From positions 62,001 through 126,000 of the forward strand of contig NZ_JACEZU010000013.1 in NCBI RefSeq assembly GCF_014042355.1: 64,000 nucleotides of DNA, written 5' to 3'. This DNA is from Rugamonas apoptosis. GTDB lineage: Bacteria; Pseudomonadota; Gammaproteobacteria; Burkholderiales; Burkholderiaceae_D. The position numbers were made by a program, and so were the translations under genes. Within the stretch, counting starts at the first letter, position 1. Every line of letters begins with the position of its first letter. Below are positions 16,082-24,830 of this stretch, in pieces. Below the pieces are notes generated by a model. The model was not told the DNA's origin. It was given only the letters and a program-made list of their open reading frames with translations, and made no database searches.

Positions 16082-17140
16082 TCAGTCTGTCGCCATGGTC
16101 CGCTTTGCGTTCAGGCCAGACCAGCCGGACGGCGCCACGCCTTCCCAACGCTTGAATGCCCGCCTGAAGTTCGCCATGTCGGTATAACCCAGCATGTAGG
16201 CCACCTCTTTCACCGGCGACTTCCTTCGCAGCAGTTCCAACGCCATGCGGTGCTTGACCGATTCCGCGACTTCACGGTAGGAAACGCCTTCATCGACCAA
16301 GCGGCGATGCAGGGTGCGCGGGGTGATGCCCAGTAACCGCGCGCAAACGGTAAGCGGGGGAAATGACGGACTGCGTTCAAGAATGACCTCCTCCAGCTTG
16401 GCGGCCATGCTCCAGTTGTTGCGCATCTTGTTGAACTCATCGGTGCAGATGCGCACGGCCTCCGCCAGCACCAGGGCGTCATGTTTCGGCGCGCCTTCGT
16501 CGGCGGCCGACAGGGGAAAAGACAAGCCCGACCATTTTTGACCATACTGAACGTTACAACCAAAAATATCGCGCGCCAGCGCTGCGTGACGCGGTTCGGC
16601 AAAGGTGAAGCTGACCTTGCTACAGGCACTGCCATGGGGCACCAGGTCGTCAGCAATATTCTTGACCGCCACCATCGCGATCTCGGTCACCGCGTTGCTG
16701 GCCGCGCCCATATCCGATGCCGGCTCAAAAAACACCTCAAGCACACCATTCGTCACGCGGGTCCCGATATCGACGGCCCCGGTTCTGAGGCTGACAAAGC
16801 GCTCGACGATTTGCATGGCCTCCCTGATGTTGGCACTCGCTCCCGCAGCCATGCCGACAATGCCGTGACTGCCTGGGATCAAGCGGCACCCGGCCAACAC
16901 CCCGAAACCGGACTCCCCCGATCGGGCGATGGCCGCCGCGACGAGTTCGCCGAACTTCTTGGTCGGGATCAAGGCGTTCGCATCGACCAGATCCGCCTCC
17001 CTGATCCCTGAAACGGCCAGCCACGCCGCCAGGTCGACACCAAGCTCAACGGCCTGATCGGCGATTTGCCGCAAGTAAGTGACGCGGACGTGGGCGATGT
17101 GCGCCAGCTTCCTCGCATCATGTTCTTTGTACCTGGTCAC
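16082..17140 (-). CDS. AraC-family regulator divergent from the alkB fusion
   Basis: About 352 residues from a GTG at 17138-17140, chosen because GAGAGG lies about 9 bp upstream; a TTG at 17200 would add 20 residues. The C-terminal double helix-turn-helix includes CARLLGITPRTLHRRLVDEG and VAYMLGYTDMANFRRAFKRW. The N-terminal domain is of the arabinose-binding-like type shared with the regulators at 3178 and 21293. It is divergent from the alkane hydroxylase fusion, so it is the likely AlkR-type activator. Its stop codon directly abuts an IS5 remnant in the same frame, so the original C-terminus may have been slightly altered. Confidence 0.9.
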   Translation of the reverse strand: MTRYKEHDARKLAHIAHVRVTYLRQIADQAVELGVDLAAWLAVSGIREADLVDANALIPTKKFGELVAAAIARSGESGFGVLAGCRLIPGSHGIVGMAAGASANIREAMQIVERFVSLRTGAVDIGTRVTNGVLEVFFEPASDMGAASNAVTEIAMVAVKNIADDLVPHGSACSKVSFTFAEPRHAALARDIFGCNVQYGQKWSGLSFPLSAADEGAPKHDALVLAEAVRICTDEFNKMRNNWSMAAKLEEVILERSPSFPPLTVCARLLGITPRTLHRRLVDEGVSYREVAESVKHRMALELLRRKSPVKEVAYMLGYTDMANFRRAFKRWEGVAPSGWSGLNAKRTMATD

Positions 17141-17181
17141 GAAAGACACCTCTCTTCTGCAATGCTCATGGGGAAAAACAG

Positions 17182-17200
17182 TTGTGATTGTTTCACACAA
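17182..17200. promoter_or_regulatory. inverted repeat in the AraC/alkB-fusion intergenic region
   Basis: The segment holds TTGTGA and TCACACAA around a short spacer, giving TGTGA-N5-TCACA. This resembles a CRP-type site but with a spacer one base short. It lies between the divergent regulator and alkane hydroxylase genes. No promoter boxes could be fixed, so its role is open. Confidence 0.35.
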
Positions 17201-17315
17201 ATCCCGTGCGGAACACGCCTGTCATTAAATGACCCCTGTTTGTCAATTTCAACTCTCACGACCACAAGCGTGCGCGTGACATCCTGAATACACAACAAAT
17301 TTAGGAGACACTGCG

Positions 17316-19574
17316 ATGCGGTCCATATTCGGACGGTCCTCACACGAGGCCGAAATCAATGGCACAACCATCACCGTCCAGCCCGATGAGACGCTGCTGT
17401 CGGCGGCGTTGCGGCAGGACATATTAATTCCCTCGATCTGTCGCGTCGGCGGCTGCGGGGCATGCAAATGCAAGCTCAAGGACGGCGAGGTCCAGGAGCT
17501 GACCGAGACCGCCTACCTGCTGTCGGAAAAAGAGATCGCGGACGGCTACATCCTTGCGTGCCAGAGCCGCCTGCGCAGCGACGTCAAGATCGAGTTGGAT
17601 CAGCACGACGTCATCGGCGGCGCCCCGATCCCAGGTATTATCGTCGGCAAGCAAATGCTGACACATGACATCGCCCGCATCGACGTCCGGCTGGAGCAAG
17701 CGGTGCAGTACCGCGCCGGCCAGTTCGCCGAAGTGACCTTGCCCGCGTTGGCCAACTCCCCGCGCAGCTATTCGTTCTCGACGGCGCCCGGCGACAACAA
17801 CCACGTCAGCTTCACCGTGCGCCGGGTGCCGGGCGGCCAGGTGTCGGGCCATCTGCTGGACCGCACTGCGGTGGGCGAACCACTTTACGTCCGTGGCCCT
17901 GGCGGCGCGTTCTGGATGCGCCCCGGCCAGGAACCGGTGCTCATGGTGGCCGGTGGCAGCGGCTTGGCGCCAATACTGGCGATGCTGGAGGACATGAAAA
18001 ACCGCGGCGACCTGCGTCCCGTCACCGTCCTGTTCGGGGCGCGCGCCCAGCGCGACTTGTACGCCCTGGAGCAACTGGCCGCCTTTGGCGCCAGTTGGCC
18101 CGGCTTCCGGTTCATCCCCATCCTGTCGGAAGCGGACGCGTCGCAAGCCTGGGACGGCCGCACGGGGCGCGTAACGGAACACATCCCAGAACTGCTGGGC
18201 GGCGCCACCTCGGCTTATCTGTGCGGCCCGCCCGCCATGATCGATGCGGCCGTCGCGGTCCTGCGCCAGCACGGCATCGCGGATGACCAGCTGCACGCGG
18301 ATCGCTTCGTCGATCAGGCCCCCAAGCTGCATACGGGTTTCTATGGGGCGGTCGGTTTGCCCAAGGCCGAGCGCGTGCCGGCGAACGTGCTGGACTACCT
18401 CAAATTCTTCATGCTGCACCTGGTGGGCGCGGGCGCCGTGGTGTCCCTGCTGGCCGGCGGCGGTTATACCAGCCTCGGACTGCTCGCACTGCTCCTGTTT
18501 TACGTGGGCGGCGATGCCTTGCTCGGCAGCGATACCCGCACGCCGGACTATCGCTCACCCTGGATACTGACGGTGCAACTGTGGGTGGCGCTGCCACTGC
18601 TGGCGCTCGTCTTGTTCAGCTATATCTGGACCCTGTCGCCCGGAGATCCGCTGGGCTTTGGCGCCTGGCTGGGCCACTTGACCGGTTACGACGTGCTGGC
18701 CGCGCGCGCCAACACGGACTTCTGGCATCACCTTGCCGGTGGGGTGCACGTGGGACTGATGATCGGCTTCCTGGGTACCGTCACGGCGCATGAGCTGACG
18801 CACCGGACCTGGGACCCCGTCTCGCTGCTCGTGGGCCGCTGGTTGCTGGCGTTCAGCTACGACACCGGATTCGCCATCGAACACGTGTATGGCCATCACC
18901 GCTATGTCTCCACCGAGCACGATCCGGCCACCGCACCACGCGGGCGCAACGTCTATTTCCACGTGCTGGCCTCCACCATCAAAGGCAATATCAGCGCCTG
19001 GCGCATCGAAGCCGAGCGTTTGATGCGCAAGCGCCATGCCGTCGTCTCGCCGCACAACGCCTACCTGCGCGGCGTGCTCATGAGCGTGGTGCTGGTGGCC
19101 GCAGCCGGCGCGATGGCGGGCTGGAAGGGTGCGCTGGCCTTTACCGGATGCGCCCTGTTCGCCAAGGCGTTGCTTGAGATCGTGAACTACATGGAGCACT
19201 ACGGTATGGTCCGTCTGCCCGAGCAGGCTGTGCAGCCGCGCCACTCGTGGAACACCAACGCCCGCATGAGTTCCTGGGCGATGTTCAACCTGAGCCGGCA
19301 TTCGCATCACCACGCCCAGGGCGAGGTGCCTTACCAGGATCTGATGCCCCTGTCCGACGCGCCCATGATGATCAATGGCTACCTGGCGACGATCCTGGTC
19401 ACGCTGGTCCCACCATTGTGGCACCGCTTGATGACGCCCAAGCTGGTCGAGTGGGACCGGCGCTACGCCACCCCCGAGGAGCGCGTGCTCGCCTTGCGCG
19501 CCAACCAGCGCAGCCGGCTCAGGAAGCTGCGCGATTATGACCCGCGCCGCTGGAACACATCCACCGCCCGCTGA
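17316..19574 (+). CDS. self-contained alkane monooxygenase: [2Fe-2S] ferredoxin - FAD/NAD reductase - AlkB fusion
   Basis: 752 residues in three modules. Residues 1-95 form a plant-type [2Fe-2S] ferredoxin with Cys42, Cys47, Cys50 and Cys82. Residues about 100-330 form a ferredoxin-NAD(P) reductase domain, with the FAD-binding RSYSFST at 150-156, GGSGLAP at 213-219 and CGPPAM at 303-308. Residues about 355-740 are a membrane AlkB domain with all diagnostic boxes: HELTH 492-496, EHVYGHH 522-528, NYMEHYGM 624-631 and LSRHSHHH 659-666. The protein should carry electrons from NAD(P)H to its own di-iron centre and hydroxylate alkanes terminally. The ATG has GGAGA upstream. A GMC alcohol dehydrogenase follows at 63 bp. 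Such fusions have been reported in other bacteria. Confidence 0.93.
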   Translation: MRSIFGRSSHEAEINGTTITVQPDETLLSAALRQDILIPSICRVGGCGACKCKLKDGEVQELTETAYLLSEKEIADGYILACQSRLRSDVKIELDQHDVIGGAPIPGIIVGKQMLTHDIARIDVRLEQAVQYRAGQFAEVTLPALANSPRSYSFSTAPGDNNHVSFTVRRVPGGQVSGHLLDRTAVGEPLYVRGPGGAFWMRPGQEPVLMVAGGSGLAPILAMLEDMKNRGDLRPVTVLFGARAQRDLYALEQLAAFGASWPGFRFIPILSEADASQAWDGRTGRVTEHIPELLGGATSAYLCGPPAMIDAAVAVLRQHGIADDQLHADRFVDQAPKLHTGFYGAVGLPKAERVPANVLDYLKFFMLHLVGAGAVVSLLAGGGYTSLGLLALLLFYVGGDALLGSDTRTPDYRSPWILTVQLWVALPLLALVLFSYIWTLSPGDPLGFGAWLGHLTGYDVLAARANTDFWHHLAGGVHVGLMIGFLGTVTAHELTHRTWDPVSLLVGRWLLAFSYDTGFAIEHVYGHHRYVSTEHDPATAPRGRNVYFHVLASTIKGNISAWRIEAERLMRKRHAVVSPHNAYLRGVLMSVVLVAAAGAMAGWKGALAFTGCALFAKALLEIVNYMEHYGMVRLPEQAVQPRHSWNTNARMSSWAMFNLSRHSHHHAQGEVPYQDLMPLSDAPMMINGYLATILVTLVPPLWHRLMTPKLVEWDRRYATPEERVLALRANQRSRLRKLRDYDPRRWNTSTAR

Positions 19575-19637
19575 GACGTTGCGCACGGCGCAAAGTGAAA
19601 AACAAGGGGATCACAGATCCCCGCACCAGGAGACTTC

Positions 19638-21278
19638 ATGAAATTCGATTATGTCATCGTCGGCGGTGGTTCGGCCGGCGCGACGCTGGCGTCGCGCCTG
19701 AGCGAGGATGCGCACACGAGCGTCTGCCTGCTGGAAGCGGGCGGCAAAGGCGACGACTTCCTCATCCGCATGCCCGCCGGTGTGGTGGCCATGCTGCCCG
19801 GCAAAGGTAAAATCAACAATTGGGCGTTCAACACCGTGCCCCAGCCGGGACTCAACGGACGCAGGGGATATCAGCCGCGCGGGCGCGCCCTGGGCGGCTC
19901 CTCGGCCATCAACGCCATGCTGTACATCCGGGGCCAGCGGCAGGATTATGACGACTGGGCCAATCTCGGTTGCGACGGCTGGGATTGGGAATCAGTCCTC
20001 CCCTACTTCAAGAAATCGGAAAACAACGAACGCGGGCATAGCGACTGGCATGGCGGCAGTGGCCCTTTGCACGTCTCGGAGCAGCGCAGCCCCCGCCCGG
20101 TCACCCACGCTTTTATCGAGGCGGCCAGGTATCGCGGCATCCCGGCCCGCGCCGATTTCAACCAAGGTGACAACGAGGGCGTTGGCCTGTATCAGGTGAC
20201 GCAGTTCCACGACCGTGCCCGCCGGGGCGAACGCTGCTCGGCCGCCGCCGCCTACCTGCATCCGGTGTTGCGACAGCGCCCCAACCTCACGGTCAAGACC
20301 AACACGAAGGCCACCCGCCTGATCTTTGAAGGCAAGCGCGCCGTCGGCGTGGCCTACCGTGCCGGCGGCAGCGTTCAGGAGGTGCGGGCCACGCGCGAGG
20401 TCATTGTAGCGGCCGGCGCCTTCGGCACGCCACAGTTGCTGCAACTGTCCGGCGTGGGCCGTCCGGAGGACATCACCCGCCACGGCATTCAGATGGTGCA
20501 CGAATTGCCGGGGGTCGGCCAGAACCTGCAGGATCACCTCGATTTCATCCACGTATTCAAAAGCAAGGACACCGACAACTTTGGCATAGGGTTGGCAGGC
20601 ACGGTGAATATGCTGGGTCATATCGCCAACTGGTACAAAGACGGCAGCGGCATGCTGACCACGCCCTTCGCCGAGGGGGGCGCGTTCATCAAGAGCGCTC
20701 CCACCCTGGAGCGGCCCGATCTCCAGCTTCATTTCGTGATCTCCATTGTCGAGGATCACGCGCGCAAGCTGCACCCCGGCTATGGCTTCTCCTGTCACGT
20801 TTGCCAGCTGCGCCCGCACTCGCGCGGCGAAGTCTTTCTGCAGTCCGCCGACCCCATGGCCGACCCCGGTATCGACCCAAGATTCCTGTCGGACCAGCGC
20901 GACCTCGCCGCACTGCTCCAGGGCGCCAAACTGACCCGCGACATCCTGCTGGCGCCACCGCTGCGGCAATACCGCCACCGCGAACTGTTTGGCATGCGCG
21001 ACGGCATGAATGACAGGGAGTGGGAACAACACATCCGCGCGCGCGCCGACACCATCTACCACCCCATCGGGACCTGCAAGATGGGCACAGACGAGCTGGC
21101 GGTGGTCGATCCGTCGCTGAAGGTGCGCGGCCTGCAGGGGTTGCGGATCGTCGACGCCTCCGTCATGCCGACGCTCATCAGCGGCAACACCAATGCCCCC
21201 ACGATCATGCTCGCCGAACGGGCGGCCGACCTGATCCGGGGCGGCGTTGCGCGTCCATCGCCGTCAACAGGGAAATAA
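19638..21278 (+). CDS. GMC-family FAD alcohol dehydrogenase (AlkJ type)
   Basis: 546 residues, full length for the family. The FAD-binding motif VIVGGGSAGAT is at the N-terminus, the GMC signature near RGRALGGSSAINAMLY, and the C-terminal catalytic region includes HPIGTCKMG and NTNAPTIMLAERAADLI. Its ATG has GGAGA upstream. AlkJ-like enzymes oxidise aliphatic alcohols to aldehydes and pass electrons to the respiratory chain. It directly follows the AlkB fusion and precedes an AraC gene by 14 bp, so it should act on the product of the fusion. It is a close paralogue of the partial gene at 1-708. Confidence 0.93.
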   Translation: MKFDYVIVGGGSAGATLASRLSEDAHTSVCLLEAGGKGDDFLIRMPAGVVAMLPGKGKINNWAFNTVPQPGLNGRRGYQPRGRALGGSSAINAMLYIRGQRQDYDDWANLGCDGWDWESVLPYFKKSENNERGHSDWHGGSGPLHVSEQRSPRPVTHAFIEAARYRGIPARADFNQGDNEGVGLYQVTQFHDRARRGERCSAAAAYLHPVLRQRPNLTVKTNTKATRLIFEGKRAVGVAYRAGGSVQEVRATREVIVAAGAFGTPQLLQLSGVGRPEDITRHGIQMVHELPGVGQNLQDHLDFIHVFKSKDTDNFGIGLAGTVNMLGHIANWYKDGSGMLTTPFAEGGAFIKSAPTLERPDLQLHFVISIVEDHARKLHPGYGFSCHVCQLRPHSRGEVFLQSADPMADPGIDPRFLSDQRDLAALLQGAKLTRDILLAPPLRQYRHRELFGMRDGMNDREWEQHIRARADTIYHPIGTCKMGTDELAVVDPSLKVRGLQGLRIVDASVMPTLISGNTNAPTIMLAERAADLIRGGVARPSPSTGK

Positions 21279-21292
21279 CGCGGGGAGCGCCC

Positions 21293-22306
21293 ATGAAATA
21301 TTGGTCGCTCAGCGACGTCGTGCGGCACATCAAGGATAGCCTCGCGGTGGACGGCTTCGATGTCGATCACCTGTTCAGGCAGGCCGGGTTGGACCAGCTG
21401 GCAGATGGCGCCTGCCCGGGTGACGATATCCTGACCGTGTCCGACCAGTTCAGCCACTTATGGCAGGCGCTGGCGGAGATCTCCGGCGATCCCATGCTGG
21501 GGTTCCACGTCTCGGCGCCGCATCCGCTATCGTGGTCGGGATTGCTGGGACATACCATGCTGGCCTCATCGGACCTGAAAACGGCGACCGAGAAATTGTT
21601 GCGCTACCTACCGCTGGTCTCGCCCACCGTCCGGGCCAGCCTCGAACGGACGGGTGGGCGCATCTTGCTCTCGCTGGACCTGCTCGGCGCCACCCGCGCG
21701 GTACCGCTGCAACGCTACGACTTCACTTGGAACGTGCTGGTGCAAACCATCCGCTTTGTATCGGGGCGCGCCGCGCTCGCGCCAGTGTCGGTCTGGTACA
21801 CATTCTCTCGCCCGGCGTGCGCACCAGCCTATGTCGAGCATCTCGGATGCCCGGTGTACTTTAGCGCCGCGCGCAACATGATCGCGTTTGCCGAGTCCGA
21901 TTTCACCGCGCCCATTCCAAGCGCCGATCCCCTGGCGGCCGAATGCCTGTTCCGCCTGCTCGAAGAACGACTGGCCCGCGTGCCGCGTCCCTCCACCAGC
22001 GCCAAGGTCAAAGCGCTGTTGCTGTCGATGATAGACCAGGGACAGCCGGCGCGCGAGTCCGTGTCGCGGCGCCTGTTGATCAGTGAGCGGACCTTGCAGC
22101 GCCGTCTCGCCAGCGAAGGAACCGACTTTTCCACCTTGATTGATGAGGTGCGACGCGAATTGACAAAGAAGTATATGGACGGCGAGTCCACCATCAAGAT
22201 GCTGCAGTATAAGCTGGGCTTTTCCGACCCCAGCACATTCAGCAGGGCTTGCCTGCGCTGGTTCGGCAAGACGCCGAGTGAGATCAAGCGGGAACGATCA
22301 CGCTAG
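21293..22306 (+). CDS. AraC-family transcriptional regulator
   Basis: 337 residues from the ATG at 21293, which has GGGGAG upstream. The C-terminal helix-turn-helix region includes SRRLLISERTLQRRLASEG and LQYKLGFSDPSTFSRACLRW. The N-terminal domain (about residues 20-200) is the arabinose-binding-like sensor type. It is probably cotranscribed with the AlkB fusion and GMC dehydrogenase, only 14 bp after the latter. It is therefore the second AraC regulator attached to this module, the other being divergent at 16082. Which of the two responds to alkanes cannot be read from sequence. Confidence 0.9.
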   Translation: MKYWSLSDVVRHIKDSLAVDGFDVDHLFRQAGLDQLADGACPGDDILTVSDQFSHLWQALAEISGDPMLGFHVSAPHPLSWSGLLGHTMLASSDLKTATEKLLRYLPLVSPTVRASLERTGGRILLSLDLLGATRAVPLQRYDFTWNVLVQTIRFVSGRAALAPVSVWYTFSRPACAPAYVEHLGCPVYFSAARNMIAFAESDFTAPIPSADPLAAECLFRLLEERLARVPRPSTSAKVKALLLSMIDQGQPARESVSRRLLISERTLQRRLASEGTDFSTLIDEVRRELTKKYMDGESTIKMLQYKLGFSDPSTFSRACLRWFGKTPSEIKRERSR

Positions 22307-22488
22307 CCTCCACGCAAGCCGCAAGCTGGCCGTAACGCTGCGAGCAATGCGATCGACGCCGGTTACGATCCGGCGACGCGCAATCGCTCTGCCGGGAGTG
22401 CCTCCCAGGCTCACATTTCTCGTTGGGGATGTACAATTGGCTTCCTATTTGTTTAGTTCGGCAGGCCGGCCGCTCGCTAGACCAGACC

Positions 22489-23613
22489 ATGAAAATACCC
22501 CGCATTCTGTCGAACACGATCGCCTTCCCGACAATTTCCGCAATTGGCCGAAGAAAAGCCGAACTGGTGACGAGTGTTGCATTGCTAGCATGCGGAAATC
22601 TTGCCGTGTACGCCGGCGCGCAGGTCGCGTCAGGTGACCCCAAGTTATTCGTAGCGGCGTTATCGTTGATCCCTTTCCTCATCGCCATGCTTGGGGTGCT
22701 GTGGTTGAATCGCCTGGGGCGACGAATGGTTGCACGCTGGTTATTGATGACGGCGATCTCGTCGGGTGTGGCCACTCAAGTGTTTATATTCCATGGGACA
22801 GATGTTCGGACCTATTTCTTCTTCGGCTGCGCAGGGATCGTCGCGCCCGTCATATTGCCTTGGCGACACCGCATGGCCACGTTGCTTTTCGTCGCATTTC
22901 ATCTTTTCCTGTTTGTTTGGCTTGATTCGGTTGAACTCCATGTCAGCCCAGAGTTGGTTGCTGCGCACGAGAGTTGGACGATCCGCACCCTGGATGCATG
23001 GGCACGGGCCACCTTCATTGTGTCGATTGCAATCCTTATCTGGAAAATGGAATTTCTGACAAGACGCACCGAGCGGGAGTTGGCGGCGCTTGCCACGACC
23101 GATGCATTGACGGGTCTGCTCAATCGGCGGGGCGTCGATGCGTTGTTGAAGCATGAACTGGCGACGGCAGCGCGCCGACACACCACGCTCTGGCTGGCGG
23201 TGATCGATATCGATCACTTCAAACTGGTCAATGACCGCTTCAGCCATGCGATTGGCGACAGCGCTTTGCGTCAAGTGGCACAGACACTGAGCGCCCAAGC
23301 TCGCGACGGAGACTTTGTCGCGCGTTGGGGCGGCGAAGAGTTTCTAGTTATCATGCCAAGCTGCGGTGATTCCAATGGTGCGGCCACTGCCGCAGAGCGG
23401 ATGCGGCAGTCAGTCGCAGCCGGGAAACTAGCCATGGCGCACGCTGCCCCATTGACCTTGACGATCAGCATCGGAGTCGCTGGCGTGCCGCCTGACGGCG
23501 ACATTGCCTCAGCCATTTCGCAAGCAGATCAGGCGCTGTATCGGGCCAAGTCATCCGGACGCAACCGCGTTGTGGTCGCCGACGAACCGCACGGCATTTT
23601 GGCTCAACGCTGA
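22489..23613 (+). CDS. membrane diguanylate cyclase (GGDEF)
   Basis: About 374 residues from the ATG at 22489; the start is uncertain because no clear ribosome site is present, and an ATG at 22429 would add 20 residues. The N-terminal half has about six hydrophobic segments forming a membrane sensor (MASE-like, residues ~20-190). The C-terminal GGDEF domain begins ATTDALTGLLNRRG, with metal-binding DIDHFKLVND and the active-site RWGGEEF, all residues for c-di-GMP synthesis being present. No RxxD inhibitory site is obvious. It is followed by a bidirectional terminator. Confidence 0.92.
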   Translation: MKIPRILSNTIAFPTISAIGRRKAELVTSVALLACGNLAVYAGAQVASGDPKLFVAALSLIPFLIAMLGVLWLNRLGRRMVARWLLMTAISSGVATQVFIFHGTDVRTYFFFGCAGIVAPVILPWRHRMATLLFVAFHLFLFVWLDSVELHVSPELVAAHESWTIRTLDAWARATFIVSIAILIWKMEFLTRRTERELAALATTDALTGLLNRRGVDALLKHELATAARRHTTLWLAVIDIDHFKLVNDRFSHAIGDSALRQVAQTLSAQARDGDFVARWGGEEFLVIMPSCGDSNGAATAAERMRQSVAAGKLAMAHAAPLTLTISIGVAGVPPDGDIASAISQADQALYRAKSSGRNRVVVADEPHGILAQR

Positions 23614-23617
23614 AATG

Positions 23618-23643
23618 AAAAATCGCCGGCTAAGCGGCGATTT
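23618..23643. terminator. bidirectional rho-independent terminator (repeated hairpin)
   Basis: A 9-bp stem AAATCGCCG/CGGCGATTT with a 6-nt loop between two convergent genes, with A-runs on one side and T-runs on the other. The core matches the hairpin at 5961-5991 almost base for base. Confidence 0.78.
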
Positions 23644-23666
23644 CTCTACTGCCCCCCCGGAAACGG

Positions 23667-24365
23667 TCAGGCGGCGGATCGGTCTGACTCAGCGGACGGC
23701 ATGGCATGGGTCCTGACCAGCAGCGAGTCGGACGGCAAGGTGAAGGTGACCAATGGCAACTGTACCAGCTTGCCGGCGGCGGCGGGTGTCATACCCAGCC
23801 CCATCAGGATATGGCTGGTGGCTTGCTCTGGAAAGTCGGCCGGCACCGGCCGCCCCACAATGCTGCACACGGCGGCCAGCGCGATGCCGGCGACGATGTC
23901 GAGCCCCATGGGCACGTCGGCGACCTTGAAACGGCCGGCCAGCATGCCTCTTTCCAGGTGACGGGGAATGTATTCAAACACGAGATTGGTCGGCCGCGCC
24001 GCATGCAGACCGGCGCGGGCCAGGAATCCGGCGAAAGTCGGATAATCCTGCACCGTATGCAGGTACAGCCGCAGACCTTGCGCCAGGAGTTCGGCCGGGT
24101 CCTTGATGGTGCCGACCACGGACTCGATCATCTGCATCAACTCGTTGCCAAGCTCTTCGACGACGGCAGCGAGCAGTTCGGCGTTGGTCTTGAAATAGTA
24201 ATAGAAGGTGCCGCGGGAAACGCTGGCGGCGACGATCACATCGTCGATCACCACTTCTTCCAGACCGCGCTCGGCGAACAGCTTGAGTGCGCTCTCGATC
24301 AAATGCCGGCGCATCTTCTGCCTGCGTTCGGCGCCAACACGGACGCGATGGTCATCTTGCTTCAT
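23667..24365 (-). CDS. TetR-family regulator
   Basis: 232 residues. The helix-turn-helix (about residues 20-65) includes SALKLFAERGLEEVVIDDV and SRGTFYYYFKTNAELL. Its DNA-binding part closely resembles those of the TetR proteins at 39635 and 40400 (each starts HRxRVxAxRRxKxRxxLxESA), implying a shared operator type. It is divergent from the meta-cleavage operon at 24831, whose promoter holds a TTGAC-N6-GTCGA inverted repeat, so it probably represses that operon. The ligand is unknown, perhaps a ring-cleavage intermediate. Confidence 0.92.
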   Translation of the reverse strand: MKQDDHRVRVGAERRQKMRRHLIESALKLFAERGLEEVVIDDVIVAASVSRGTFYYYFKTNAELLAAVVEELGNELMQMIESVVGTIKDPAELLAQGLRLYLHTVQDYPTFAGFLARAGLHAARPTNLVFEYIPRHLERGMLAGRFKVADVPMGLDIVAGIALAAVCSIVGRPVPADFPEQATSHILMGLGMTPAAAGKLVQLPLVTFTLPSDSLLVRTHAMPSAESDRSAA

Positions 24366-24676
24366 AAAAATCGGTAACGCTGCGTTGTAGTTATTCGGGT
24401 AGCCACGTCACACGCCGGCCGGGGCCAGTCGCGTGACAGTCCGATATTGTCCCACAGAACCCTGCAATTTCTCACGCGAAGCGATCGACGCGCCCGCATG
24501 CGCTCGGCCCCCCCTGCCGATAGTGCGGTTTCCATGAACGCCAGCGTATCGGCCGGCATCCAGTCCGGCAAGCGCGCTCCGCCCACGGTGCCGTGGCCGG
24601 AGCGCTGTATTTCCTGCACAAGCGCCGGTGGAACGATGTGGCGATGAACGTCCAACCTTCCCTGCCTGATGGCCAT
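24362..24676 (-). pseudogene. amidohydrolase N-terminal fragment (decayed)
   Basis: From an ATG at 24674-24676 with AAGGA upstream, the frame begins MAIRQGRLDVHRHIVPPALV and continues through GGARLPDWMPADTLAFMETA. This matches the N-terminal metal-binding strand and the following helix of the ACMSD-type amidohydrolase family, where the usual metal motif is HxH. After about 60 residues the similarity stops and the frame ends at 24362 with an unrelated tail, against a usual length near 300. It overlaps the TetR start by 4 bp. It is best read as the remnant of a ring-fission pathway hydrolase gene. Confidence 0.6.
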
Positions 24677-24751
24677 GACAAATCCTTGATAGTTGAACCG
24701 GCGATCCTGTCCGCCGAGCATCCAGCATATTCTCTATTCGACAAAAACATC

Positions 24752-24784
24752 AAGTTGACATAAATGTCGAACTTCATGTAATGT
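24752..24784. promoter_or_regulatory. promoter and TGAC-N6-GTC operator of the meta-cleavage operon
   Basis: The -35 TTGACA (24755-24760) and a -10-like TAATGT (24779-24784) are 18 bp apart. TTGAC-N6-GTCGA (24755-24770) overlaps the -35 box. A further TTCGACA lies at 24737-24743. The arrangement mirrors the promoter at 41117-41146. Confidence 0.55.
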
Positions 24785-24830
24785 TCAGTCAAGGCGAGCA
24801 CTAGCGACCGCCAACTAAGGAGACGATGCA

